From NCBI GenBank assembly GCA_030605795.1, contig JAUWHR010000037.1, positions 1 through 64,000 on the forward strand: a DNA stretch of 64,000 nt, given 5' to 3'. The position numbers were made by a program, and so were the translations under genes. Under the pieces are notes generated by a model. That model saw nothing but the letters and a program-made list of their open reading frames with translations. It did not search any database and was not told the origin of the DNA. This document shows, piece after piece, positions 35,662 to 44,787 of the stretch (its first letter is position 1; each line of letters begins with the position of its first letter). This DNA is from Anaerolineae bacterium (GTDB taxonomy: Bacteria; Chloroflexota; Anaerolineae; Anaerolineales; E44-bin32).

Positions 35662-37377
35662 TTGGAGAAACGCTGGAAACTAACCCCGCCACTCCCTCCT
35701 GAAATTCAGAATTCGCTGGCCGATTATCGACCAGTCGAGCGAGTGATTCTGTTCAATCGCGGCATGGAGACCAAACACCAGGCGGACGCTTATTTCGCGT
35801 TGGAGGATTTAAAGGATTACGATCCCTTCCTCATGTCAGGGATGGATCAGGCGGTTGAGAGGCTGCTGAAAGCTGTCCGATCGAGGGAAAAAATCGTGAT
35901 ATACGGCGACTACGATGCAGACGGCGTCACCGCGACAGCACTGCTTGTCGAGGTGCTGCGCAGGATTGGAGCATCTGTCGAACATTACATCCCCAATCGC
36001 TTTGACGAAGGTTATGGCCTGAACCACGATGCCCTAACCAAGATTCGGGAGCGGGGTGGGGAGCTCGTCATAACCGTCGATTGTGGTGTGCGGGCGGTTG
36101 ACGAGATTGAACATGCAGTGAGCCTGGGCCTTGAAGTGATTGTCACTGATCATCATCAACCTGGGTTGCATTTACCTCGTGCATTTGCAGTGATCAATCC
36201 TTCACAAAAAGGGGATTCCTACCCGTTTAAGGGCTTAGCTGGGGTTGGTGTAGCGTATAAGCTGGCTCAGGCCTTATTGAGGCGCCTTGGGGAACGGGAG
36301 CCAATCGAGAGCCTTGATCTGGTGGCCATCGGCACAGTGGCTGATATTGTCCCTCTTTATGGTGAGAATCGACAGCTTGTAAGGATGGGTCTTGAACAAC
36401 TTAATCATACACAACGTCCGGGATTACGAGCGATCATAGAGACCATCGGATACGAATTTGGACATCTGAACACAACGACAATTGGATTTGGTATCGGTCC
36501 TCGGCTGAACGCAGCCGGCAGGATCGATTCCGCAGAAAGAGCCTTCAACCTACTGATGGCGATTGAGGAAATGGAGGCAAAGCGTCTTGCAAACCAGCTA
36601 GAGGAGATAAATCGCCAACGGCAGCGTATCACTCGAGAGATGGTCGAAGAGGCGCGTATGCATGGGGTCGGTAAAGGCCCGCCGCCAATACTAATTATTG
36701 CTATTGATCCAGATTTTAACCAAGGTGTGATTGGATTGACCGCCTCGCGTTTGGTGGATGAGTTCTATCGACCATCGATTGTTGCTTCTTATGGAGATCA
36801 AGTAACAATAGGTTCAGCGCGTAGCATCTCTGAGTTTCACATTACCGAGGCTCTCGATGAATGCGACGACTTGCTGGAGCGCTATGGCGGGCATTCAGCA
36901 GCGGCTGGCTTCTCTGTCCGAAACGAGAAGCTGGACGAATTTATCCAGCAAATAAACAAGGTAGCAGCTAAGAAACTATCGGGAATAGAGCTCCGACCAA
37001 CCTTAACTGTTGACACGATAGTACGATTTTCGGATCTAGATTGGTCCCTACTTGAATTTATTGAGAGAATGGAGCCCTGCGGATGTGGTAATCCATTGCC
37101 GGTATTTGCAGTGCAGGATGTGGAGGTGGTGAGTAAACGGTCTGTTGGTGCTGAAGGACGCCATCTCAAGTTGACAATGAGGGATGAGCGGAAGGTATTC
37201 GATGCTATTGCATTCCGTCAGGGTCATCTCTATAAGAATCTTCCGCAACGTGTTGACCTGGCATTTCGCCTCGAGCGAAACGATTATATGGGTATATCCA
37301 GCCTGCAGCTAAACGTTCTGGATGTGCGCTCAGCTGGCTCATTGGGTGATCTCAATTTAACGATCCAGGGACCTTAA
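35662..37377 (+). CDS. recJ: Single-stranded-DNA exonuclease RecJ
   Basis: About 571 residues. I place the start at TTG 35662 because AGGAGG (35651-35656) lies five bases upstream; a GTG at 35656 overlaps that site. The DHH phosphoesterase motifs are complete: YGDYDADGVTATAL, VITVDCGV, TDHHQP and the DHHA1 part with RSISEFHITEAL...YGGHSAAAGF. The C-terminal OB-fold region ends about residue 550. It degrades ssDNA 5' to 3' in recombination and mismatch repair. Length is normal. Confidence 0.96.
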   Translation: MEKRWKLTPPLPPEIQNSLADYRPVERVILFNRGMETKHQADAYFALEDLKDYDPFLMSGMDQAVERLLKAVRSREKIVIYGDYDADGVTATALLVEVLRRIGASVEHYIPNRFDEGYGLNHDALTKIRERGGELVITVDCGVRAVDEIEHAVSLGLEVIVTDHHQPGLHLPRAFAVINPSQKGDSYPFKGLAGVGVAYKLAQALLRRLGEREPIESLDLVAIGTVADIVPLYGENRQLVRMGLEQLNHTQRPGLRAIIETIGYEFGHLNTTTIGFGIGPRLNAAGRIDSAERAFNLLMAIEEMEAKRLANQLEEINRQRQRITREMVEEARMHGVGKGPPPILIIAIDPDFNQGVIGLTASRLVDEFYRPSIVASYGDQVTIGSARSISEFHITEALDECDDLLERYGGHSAAAGFSVRNEKLDEFIQQINKVAAKKLSGIELRPTLTVDTIVRFSDLDWSLLEFIERMEPCGCGNPLPVFAVQDVEVVSKRSVGAEGRHLKLTMRDERKVFDAIAFRQGHLYKNLPQRVDLAFRLERNDYMGISSLQLNVLDVRSAGSLGDLNLTIQGP

Positions 37378-37381
37378 TCTC

Positions 37382-38068
37382 TCAATCGACAAACCGATAT
37401 TTGAGCAGGGTCCAGGCGGCCATAAATGCATCGCCAAGCCCAATCTTCTTACCTTCGGAATATTCTCGAGGGTTGAAGGAGATCGGTACTTCAAAGATGC
37501 GTATACGGCGTTTTAACAACTTGGCGGTTACCTCGGGTTCGAAGTCAAAGCGACGGGCGCGTAGAGGTATGGATTTTATGACTTCACTCTTAAAAAGTTT
37601 ATAGCCCGTCTCCATATCGGAGAGGATGCTGTTGTAAAGTATGTTGGTCATCAATGTGAGTAGTTTATTGGCGACCATGTGCCAGAACATCGTTGACCTG
37701 CGTGGTGCTCCCAAAAATCGTGAGCCGTAAACTACATCGGCAATACCTTCCTCGATTGGTCTCAGCAGATTCGAGTAATCGCGCGGGTCGTATTCAAGGT
37801 CGGCGTCTTGGATGAGAATCAATTCGCAACGTGCGGCCTGGATACCGGTACGGACGGCGGCACCTTTGCCCTGATTATGCTGGTGAAGGATCAGACGCAT
37901 GATTGGATAGTTGGGCGCAATTTCCTGTAGCAACTCACGCGTTCCGTCGGTCGAGCCATCGTCAACAATGATGATCTCATCCACTAAACCTACTGCTTCA
38001 ACCCTACGGAGGATTTCTTCAATCGTCGCTCGTTCGTTGTAGACAGGCGTCACAATGGAAAGTTTCAT
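37382..38068 (-). CDS. Family 2 glycosyltransferase (dolichyl-phosphate mannosyltransferase-like)
   Basis: About 228 residues from the ATG at 38068. GT-A fold: LSIVTPVYNERATIEEIL, then VDDGSTDGT, GKGAAVRTGI, and the metal site L-I-Q-D-A-D-L-E-Y-D-P. A YGSRFLG segment and RFDFEPEVTAKLL near the end are common to polyprenyl-phosphate sugar synthases. No transmembrane helices follow the catalytic domain, so it is a soluble or peripherally bound enzyme. The upstream start is uncertain because no strong ribosome site precedes this ATG. It converges with recJ, five bases apart. Confidence 0.9.
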   Translation of the reverse strand: MKLSIVTPVYNERATIEEILRRVEAVGLVDEIIIVDDGSTDGTRELLQEIAPNYPIMRLILHQHNQGKGAAVRTGIQAARCELILIQDADLEYDPRDYSNLLRPIEEGIADVVYGSRFLGAPRRSTMFWHMVANKLLTLMTNILYNSILSDMETGYKLFKSEVIKSIPLRARRFDFEPEVTAKLLKRRIRIFEVPISFNPREYSEGKKIGLGDAFMAAWTLLKYRFVD

Positions 38069-38215
38069 AGAGGGGATTGTACCCAGCAAGTGCGATTGGG
38101 ACAAATAAGTATTTGCCCGCAACTGAGGCCGTGTATATAATCCATTTGTAAGAACTCTGATAGCTATTATGTCGCAGTTATCAATAAAGGGCTATGTAGT
38201 TTCTGGAGGCGTAGG

Positions 38216-39565
38216 ATGTCCTTACCGCGAAGCTCTATGAGATCAGCCCATCCTGAGCCGATCCCCACAACCTCAAGTCTGCGATTCATCCCTCCCCCAA
38301 TAAGCCGAATGGAGGATACCGGTTTATCGCAATTATGGTTACAGGACTTGGCGCTCAAGATCCTTTATTTCCGTGGTAACCTGACCGGCTTTAACGTCGC
38401 TGAGGCAATGGCGCTACCTTTCGCTGGGTTAGTGGATCATGTCCTTGAAGCGTTGAAGCGTGAGAAGTTCGTCGAGGTTAAAACCCAGGTAGGTTTTGGT
38501 GAGGGGTCGTATCAGTACGCTATAACTGGGGCAGGCATCGCCCGTGCGCGTGAGGCACTCGAGCGCAGTCAATATGCCGGACCAGCGCCTGTACCTCTTT
38601 CTGTCTATAACGACTCAATCCTTCGCCAGAGTCGTGGTCGTCCTACTGTACATGCTCGTTCGATGCGACAAGCTCTATCTGATCTCGTCCTTTCTGAAAG
38701 GACATTCAACCAGATTGGTCCAGCGGTTAATTCTGGTACCTCAATCTTTCTATATGGGCCGCCCGGTAATGGTAAGACCTCAATCGCCCGTGCGATTGGA
38801 AGCATCCTCCTTAAGGAGGACATGTTCATTCCGTACGCCATCGATATCGACGGGCAAGTTGTGAAGCTGTACGACTCAGTGGACCATGTACTTTCTCCTG
38901 AGGATGATGTCACCGAATCCGGCACTGGCACTATGAAGACGGGCGCCAAGCGTGATCCTCGTTGGGTCAAAATCCGGCGACCGTTCGTCGTGGTGGGTGG
39001 AGAGCTGACAATGGCTGGATTGGACCTTGTATTCGACGACGTCAACAAGTTCTACGAGGCGCCGTTCCAAGTGAAAGCCAATGGAGGTGTGTTATTAATC
39101 GATGACTTTGGGCGTCAGCAAGTGCGGCCACGCGACTTGTTAAACCGTTGGATTGTGCCACTCGAAAACCGTATCGATTACCTAACACTACATACCGGTC
39201 GGAAGGTTGAGCTGCCATTCGATGTTCTGGTGGTCTTCTCCACTAACCTTCCACCCCGCGATCTGGTGGATGAGGCTTTTCTCCGCCGCCTTCGTCATAA
39301 GATCGAAATTGGCGATCCATCCTATGAATCGTACCGCAAGATTTTTAAGCTTGTCGCTGATGATAAGGGGATAGCTTACTCAGATAAGGGATTGGCGTAT
39401 TTATTGCAGGAATGGTATATCAAACGTAACCGAAAACTGCGAGCCTCGCATCCACGTGATATCTGTGACCAGATCCTAGACATCTCACGTTATATGAACG
39501 TCGAACCTGAAATGAATAAGGATCTGTTAGATCGAGCAGCTGAGGCATACTTCGTCGAACTATAG
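38216..39565 (+). CDS. AAA+ ATPase with N-terminal winged-helix-like domain
   Basis: 449 residues; ATG at 38216 with GGAGG seven bases upstream. Walker A is FLYGPPGNGKTSIARAIG (about residues 181-198), Walker B GGVLLIDDFGRQ, then the sensor strand VLVVFSTNLPP and R-R-L-R-H-K-I as arginine-finger region. The N-terminal 110 residues (L-Q-D-L-A-L-K-I-L-Y-F-R-G-N-L-T-G) look like a small winged helix. This layout recurs in Chloroflexota and some other phyla as an uncharacterised ATPase. I do not know its partner. Confidence 0.8.
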   Translation: MSLPRSSMRSAHPEPIPTTSSLRFIPPPISRMEDTGLSQLWLQDLALKILYFRGNLTGFNVAEAMALPFAGLVDHVLEALKREKFVEVKTQVGFGEGSYQYAITGAGIARAREALERSQYAGPAPVPLSVYNDSILRQSRGRPTVHARSMRQALSDLVLSERTFNQIGPAVNSGTSIFLYGPPGNGKTSIARAIGSILLKEDMFIPYAIDIDGQVVKLYDSVDHVLSPEDDVTESGTGTMKTGAKRDPRWVKIRRPFVVVGGELTMAGLDLVFDDVNKFYEAPFQVKANGGVLLIDDFGRQQVRPRDLLNRWIVPLENRIDYLTLHTGRKVELPFDVLVVFSTNLPPRDLVDEAFLRRLRHKIEIGDPSYESYRKIFKLVADDKGIAYSDKGLAYLLQEWYIKRNRKLRASHPRDICDQILDISRYMNVEPEMNKDLLDRAAEAYFVEL

Positions 39566-39567
39566 TC

Positions 39568-40356
39568 ATGGAAGCAACTTCAATGTGGAATAAAAGCGTC
39601 CCGTTGGTGATTGCTCACCGCGGGGCGTCCTTTCATGCACCAGAGAATACAATCGCGGCCTTCCGTATGGCTGCCGAGCTGGGGGCCGATGCTGTGGAAA
39701 TGGATGCTAAGCTGACCATTGATGGTCAGGTAGTTGTGCACCACGATCTGATACTAGATCGCACGACTACCGGAACAGGGCCTCTTTCAGCCCGAACACT
39801 AGAAGAGCTTCAACGTCTAGATGCGGGGTCACATTTCGACCTGAGCTACGCTGGGGAGCACATCCCCACTTTACGGGAGGTTTTCAGATCTGTCGCCGAT
39901 CGGTTGTTGATCAATATTGAATTGTCGAATTACGCCAGTCCTTTTAATACTCTGCCTGAGGCAGTCGTCAAACTGGTTCAAGAGTTTGGTCTCGAGAAAC
40001 GGGTGTTGCTGTCCTCGTTTAATCCGGTAGGGTTGAGAAGGGTGCGAAAACTGACAACGAGGATACCGATCGGTCTGCTTGTCAGAGCCAAGGAGCCTGG
40101 ATGGTTGCGCGCGTTCTTTAGTTGGTTGACTCCCAACTACGAAGCTTTCCACCCCTCAATGGCACTGGTTAGCGAAGAGATAATCGAAGGTCAACATCGG
40201 AAAGGCCGTTGGGTCAATGTTTGGACGGTCAATGAGCTGGAATATATCAAAAGGGTGGTTTATTGGGGTGTGGATGGGGTGATCACAGACGCTCCTGATT
40301 TGGCTCGAGAGGTGGTGCGCGAAATTTATCCCGAAAACGGAGAAGGAGACGCTTGA
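39568..40356 (+). CDS. Glycerophosphodiester phosphodiesterase
   Basis: 262 residues. The GDPD signature is clear: VIAHRGASFHAPENTIAAF, then D-A-V-E-M-D-A-K-L-T-x-D-G-Q-V-V-V-H-H-D with the metal-binding His/Glu/Asp, and the late WVNVWTVNE, GVDGVITDAPDL. It releases glycerol-3-phosphate from deacylated phospholipids and may feed the glp pathway of the same window. It starts two bases after the stop of the AAA+ gene, and the next reading frame overlaps its stop (TTGA), so the three form one transcript. Confidence 0.93.
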   Translation: MEATSMWNKSVPLVIAHRGASFHAPENTIAAFRMAAELGADAVEMDAKLTIDGQVVVHHDLILDRTTTGTGPLSARTLEELQRLDAGSHFDLSYAGEHIPTLREVFRSVADRLLINIELSNYASPFNTLPEAVVKLVQEFGLEKRVLLSSFNPVGLRRVRKLTTRIPIGLLVRAKEPGWLRAFFSWLTPNYEAFHPSMALVSEEIIEGQHRKGRWVNVWTVNELEYIKRVVYWGVDGVITDAPDLAREVVREIYPENGEGDA

Positions 40357-40797
40357 CTAAGGTTACATGGACGATCGATGAACTAATTTGCGTATGCATC
40401 GCCCGACAAGTGCAAGATGGTGAAGCAGTAGCTCAGGGATTAGCAACACCGTTGGTGGCCGATGGCTATCTCCTAGCGTGGCATACCCCCGCTCCAAATT
40501 TGTACTTCGCTCTCGAATCTAGGCCAATCCGATTTAAACTCTGGTAGGATGCGAATAACTCATCTGCATCCCGGAGTGAGCTTTGAGCGGGTGCAGGCGA
40601 AGACGGGTTTCGACTTAGATGTTTCCTCACGATTATCGACTACTAAACCACCGTCGAAGGAGGAGGTACGTCTTCTGCGAGAGGTCATTGATCCATTGGA
40701 TATTCGGCAGTTGGAATTGTTAAGTGGGTCGAAACGGCGCAGGTTTTTTAGGGCTGATTTAGAACAGAAAATTGCGCATAGCCATAATAGAGTTTAG
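40353..40797 (+). pseudogene. CoA-transferase subunit B remnant with internal deletion
   Basis: Two pieces in different frames. The first, 40353-40547 (TTG start overlapping the previous stop), encodes about 64 residues matching the N-terminus of glutaconate-type CoA-transferase beta subunits (TIDELICVCIARQVQDGE, HTPAPNLYFALES), and then ends in foreign sequence and a TAG. The second, 40549-40797, matches the C-terminus of the same subunit (LHPGVSFERVQAKTGFDL, then P-P-S-K-E-E-V-R-L-L-R-E-V-I-D-P-L). About 100 or more middle residues are missing, so neither piece can be active. The last codons use the repeat fragment at 40771. No alpha-subunit gene is seen next to it. Confidence 0.75.
40771..40789 (+). 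repeat. Fragment of the dispersed inverted-repeat element
   Basis: ATTGCGCATAGCCATAATA is identical to the left end of the element at 45949. The rest of the element is not found here. It supplies the last codons of the CoA-transferase remnant. Confidence 0.7.
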
Positions 40798-40853
40798 GTT
40801 TGCTACGCCTATAGCTCTTGTGACGACCCATCGTCAAAGGTATACTATCCATT

Positions 40854-43649
40854 ATGCATCGTCTACTTCTCACACTTATTTTGTTCTGCATATTGTTCTT
40901 ACCCACACAGGTCGGACAAACACTGCATGAGCAATATACTAAAGATTCTGCATCAGATCTTTTACAGGAGATGACACCCGAGGAAAAGGTAGGTCAGCTA
41001 TTCTTGGTGACCTTCAAGGGAAACGCTCCACAACCAGGTGATCCAATCATTGATCTAATCGTTAATCACCATATTGCCGGTGTAATTTTTAAAAAAACTA
41101 ATAATAATTTTGCTGAATCACCGGAAACCCTGAACGAAGCGAGAGCCCTCATTGCACTGCTTCAGGATGCTGAATACGAAGCTTCGAAGATTGAAACCGA
41201 AGTTAGTGCAGATAATGGTAATTCAAGCTACCCAGCCTATATCCCTTTATTCATCACAATCAGCCAGGAGAGCGGGGACCCGCAATTCACTGAGATACTC
41301 TCTGGTGTCACAGAACTACCCTCTGAGATGGCGATCGGTGCAACCTGGGACATTGAAAAGGCGAGGGAAGTTGGAGAGGTGCTTGGAGCGGAATTGGAGG
41401 CGCTGGGTTTTAACCTTCTACTCGGACCAACTCTGGACGTCCTGGAGGAACATCGTTTAATCGGCCCTGGCGACCTGGGTGTGAGGTCGTTTGGAGGTGA
41501 TCCGTACTGGGTGAGCGTGATGGGCCGAGCTTATGTCGCCGGTTTGCATGAAGGCTCCCGTGGTCGGTTAGGTGTGATAGTCAAGCATTTCCCTGGGCTT
41601 GGCAGCGCGGATCGCTCTATTGAGGAGGAAGTTGCGACGGTTCGGAAGTCACTCGAGCAACTGAAGCAAATTGAATTAGCGCCTTTCTTTGCCATAACGT
41701 GGACCAACCCAGGCGAGGCTGAGGATATAGCTGATGGCTTATTAACTTCGCATATTCGATACCAAGGCTTCCAGGGCAATATTCGTGACACAACCAGGCC
41801 AGTCAGCCTGGACCCTCAAGCTCATGCTCAATTGATGGCGCTTGAACCCCTGGCGACCTGGCGGCAGGGCGGTGGGGTCATGGTAAGCGACTCGCTGGGG
41901 TCAAGGGCACTACGCCGGTTCCGCGATCCACTTGAAAGGACATTTACAGCGCATTTAGTTGCCCGTGACGCGTTTCTTGCCGGCAATGATCTGCTTATAC
42001 TTTCAGACTTCAGAAGCACTGATGATCCGGATGAAGTGACTACAATCCGGTCGACGCTGGATTTCTTTGCTCAGAAATATCGAGAAGATTCTGTATTCGC
42101 CCAACGTGTCGATGAAGCTGTGCAGAACATCCTACAACTGAAATTGCGATTATACGGTGATAACTTCTCGGGTGAAGCAGTGAGGCCGGCCGAGTCGGGA
42201 ATAACCGAGATCGGCCAAGGCGAGGAGGTTATCCTCCAAGTAGCCAGAGCCGCTGCTTCTTTAATCAGTCCATCACAAGAGGATATTGCAGAGAGATTGG
42301 GTGGGCCTCCACAGTTGAATGAGAGGATTGTGTTCTTCACTGATGTACGTATGTGGGAGCAATGTTCTACCTGTGCCCCACAACCCGGGATTGATACCAA
42401 TGCACTTATGGACTCAGTTCTTGCGCTGTACGGTCAAGCAGCTGCTGGTCAAGTTAGGTCCTGGTATTTAGAGTCGTTCACCATGGCGGATCTCGCGCAT
42501 TTCCTGGGAAAACAACCGCCGGTTGTACCAATTGTACCGCTTACACCAGCAGATGAACTTGAAAAGCCCTTGCAGAACGCAGATTGGCTTGTCTTCTGTG
42601 TTCTTGACAGCACTGATCAGGTATTTGGAGCTGATGCCCTGAAATTACTGCTTGACCAGCGGATGGACCTTGTGCGTAATAGACGAGTAGTGGTATTCGC
42701 TTTCGATGTCCCATATGGATTGGATGCCACGGACATCAGCAAGATAGATGTCTACTATGCGCTTTATGGACAAGGGCATGCTTTTATTGATGTGACTGCC
42801 CGCTTATTTTTCGGCGAACTTTCGGCTTCGGGAGCTCCTCCAGTGAGTGTACCAGGGATAGGATATGACCTAATTGAAGCCACATCTCCTGATCCCGACC
42901 AGATGATATCCTTAACTGCCTACGTTGATGAGGAAGAGGTTGCCTCGGAGGATCACCCACCAGAATTATTGGTTGGTGATCTGATACCCGTGGAGACAGG
43001 GGTTATACTGGATGTGAACGCACACCCTGTACCAGACGGGACTGTTGTGGAATTCATTCTCACTCACCAAAGAGAGAACATCCCTCCGGTTATTATCAAG
43101 TCAACTACCACGGATGGGGTGGCTCGTATTAGCGTACAACTTGATCGTCCTGGCTTATTGACGATCTCAGCTAGAAGCGACCCGGTGCGGAATTCAGAGA
43201 CCTTTCAACTTAATGTTCAAGGAGATTTGCAGGCTATAGCTACTTCAATCTCGCCAACGCTCGTACCAACTGTCACCCTTCTACCAACCACTACCACCTC
43301 TTTACCAACATCCACAGCAGTGGTGGGGATCGAGGAGACGAGCTTTCGGGAGGAAAGGTCTGTAGACATGGGTATCTTCGATTTGTTGCTTGGTATATTG
43401 GGTGTGGCGATGGTCGCTGGGGCGGGTTATATTTCCGCTGAACGCCGGGACGTTACATTGAGCAGCCGGGTTCGCAGCACTCTACTGCCGATTGTATGTG
43501 GTTTAGTGGGATATAACTACCTTGCATTAAATCTTCCCGGCAGTGATGTCCTCCTACAGTCGATGGGAGCACTGGCTGGAATGGCTTTCGCTTTGGCCGC
43601 GGGAGTTGTGGGGCTTTTGATCGCCCAAATTTTGTGTAGGGGAAAATGA
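40854..43649 (+). CDS. Membrane-anchored GH3 glycosidase (NagZ-like)
   Basis: 931 residues. An N-terminal signal peptide (MHRLLLTLILFCILFLPTQ) leads to a family-3 glycoside hydrolase domain (about residues 40-430). It has MTPEEKVGQLFLV, the K-H-F-P-G loop near residue 243 and the nucleophile Asp in VMVSDSLG near 344, characteristic of beta-N-acetylhexosaminidases. A second alpha/beta domain follows (to about 660), then an Ig-like segment (ETGVILDVNAHPVPDGTVVEF), a Ser/Thr/Pro linker and three C-terminal helices. It is therefore a wall-facing enzyme held in the membrane and may trim peptidoglycan or GlcNAc polymers. Cytosolic NagZ lacks these extra parts. Confidence 0.88.
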   Translation: MHRLLLTLILFCILFLPTQVGQTLHEQYTKDSASDLLQEMTPEEKVGQLFLVTFKGNAPQPGDPIIDLIVNHHIAGVIFKKTNNNFAESPETLNEARALIALLQDAEYEASKIETEVSADNGNSSYPAYIPLFITISQESGDPQFTEILSGVTELPSEMAIGATWDIEKAREVGEVLGAELEALGFNLLLGPTLDVLEEHRLIGPGDLGVRSFGGDPYWVSVMGRAYVAGLHEGSRGRLGVIVKHFPGLGSADRSIEEEVATVRKSLEQLKQIELAPFFAITWTNPGEAEDIADGLLTSHIRYQGFQGNIRDTTRPVSLDPQAHAQLMALEPLATWRQGGGVMVSDSLGSRALRRFRDPLERTFTAHLVARDAFLAGNDLLILSDFRSTDDPDEVTTIRSTLDFFAQKYREDSVFAQRVDEAVQNILQLKLRLYGDNFSGEAVRPAESGITEIGQGEEVILQVARAAASLISPSQEDIAERLGGPPQLNERIVFFTDVRMWEQCSTCAPQPGIDTNALMDSVLALYGQAAAGQVRSWYLESFTMADLAHFLGKQPPVVPIVPLTPADELEKPLQNADWLVFCVLDSTDQVFGADALKLLLDQRMDLVRNRRVVVFAFDVPYGLDATDISKIDVYYALYGQGHAFIDVTARLFFGELSASGAPPVSVPGIGYDLIEATSPDPDQMISLTAYVDEEEVASEDHPPELLVGDLIPVETGVILDVNAHPVPDGTVVEFILTHQRENIPPVIIKSTTTDGVARISVQLDRPGLLTISARSDPVRNSETFQLNVQGDLQAIATSISPTLVPTVTLLPTTTTSLPTSTAVVGIEETSFREERSVDMGIFDLLLGILGVAMVAGAGYISAERRDVTLSSRVRSTLLPIVCGLVGYNYLALNLPGSDVLLQSMGALAGMAFALAAGVVGLLIAQILCRGK

Positions 43650-43654
43650 GGATA

Positions 43655-44638
43655 TTATTGAAAAGTTGCAATCGTGGCGACAAGCAGCAGGATCACTGCT
43701 GTTGCTGCCAGGAGGCGATCGAATGCCGAAAGTAGAAAAGGTTCAACGAAAGCTGAAGGACTGTGTAGAAGATAATGTCCTGTAGGTACAGTTTCGAGTA
43801 ATGCTTGACGAAAGGCCTTAATGTTCTGCGGACGTTTATCTGGATGTAGCTCCATGGCCCATAAAACAGCGCTCTCCACAGTGGAAGCGATATCAGGGTT
43901 TAGATCTCGAAGTGGACGTAATGCGCCTGGCTTAAGGAATCGTTGTTTGGCTTCAGCTGGAGTCTGGTTGGTCAACAGATGATAGAGCGTAGCACCAAAA
44001 GCATAGATATCGCTGCGTACATCGGTGTGGCCCGAATCACCTCCATATTGCTCAAGTGGAGTATATGAGGCGGTGCCACGACCCTGAATAACCGTGATCG
44101 TCATCTCATCGGGAACCAGTTGTTTGACCAAGCCAAAGTCGACTAACTTTAATAGGCCGCTTGGTGTTAGCTTGAGATTGCTAGGTTTAATATCACGGTG
44201 GATTACGGGGGATGGCTGGTTGTGCAAGTATTCCAAAGCATCGGTGAGTTGGGAAGCCCAGGTTAGGATATCTGTTTGTGCAAGGTAACTTCCATCGCGG
44301 CGGGTGTTGTCTATCATGGTTTTCAAATCCTCACCTGGGACATAGTCCATCACAAGGTAATCACACTCTAAGTCGGAAAAAAAGTCCGAAACTTTAGGGA
44401 GATTGGGATGATCTAAGCGAGCGAGGAGCGAGGCCTCACGATAGAACTGTTCTCGCCCCTGGTCAAGTGTTTCCGCGGGAAGGTTAATATCATACTTAAC
44501 CTCCTTAAGCGCGCAAAGCCGTCCGGGTAGGCGATTGTCTTCCGCCAGATAGATAGAACCCATGCCGCCACGGCCAATAATCCGACGGATGATGTAACGA
44601 TCACGTAGGATCTGTCCTGACTCAAGCGGGTATTGCAA
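43655..44638 (-). CDS. Ser/Thr protein kinase with C-terminal membrane helix
   Basis: 327 residues. The TTG at 44638 with GAGG seven bases upstream starts MQYPLESGQ. Kinase motifs are complete: G-loop IGRGGMGSIYLAED, VAIK-type Lys in CALKEV, IHRDIKPSN, VDFGLVK and a PE-like segment SYTPLEQYGG. A helix (LLAATAVILLLVATIATF) ends the protein, without an extracellular domain. The FHA regulator at 44788 diverges from it across a 149-base gap, which suggests one signalling pair. Its stop is only five bases from the GH3 stop on the other strand. Confidence 0.93.
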   Translation of the reverse strand: MQYPLESGQILRDRYIIRRIIGRGGMGSIYLAEDNRLPGRLCALKEVKYDINLPAETLDQGREQFYREASLLARLDHPNLPKVSDFFSDLECDYLVMDYVPGEDLKTMIDNTRRDGSYLAQTDILTWASQLTDALEYLHNQPSPVIHRDIKPSNLKLTPSGLLKLVDFGLVKQLVPDEMTITVIQGRGTASYTPLEQYGGDSGHTDVRSDIYAFGATLYHLLTNQTPAEAKQRFLKPGALRPLRDLNPDIASTVESAVLWAMELHPDKRPQNIKAFRQALLETVPTGHYLLHSPSAFVEPFLLSAFDRLLAATAVILLLVATIATFQ

Positions 44639-44787
44639 GGTTGGGCCTCACTTACACAAGGGCAGAGGTTGCGTCAGGTGTTGCTCTAGGCGTGAACCCT
44701 GCCCCTGAGAACGGGTTCAGAGCACCTGCAGCTCATTTGCATTATACTCTGTCTCGATCATTTTAGGGGGGTGGGGAAGGTGGTAGA

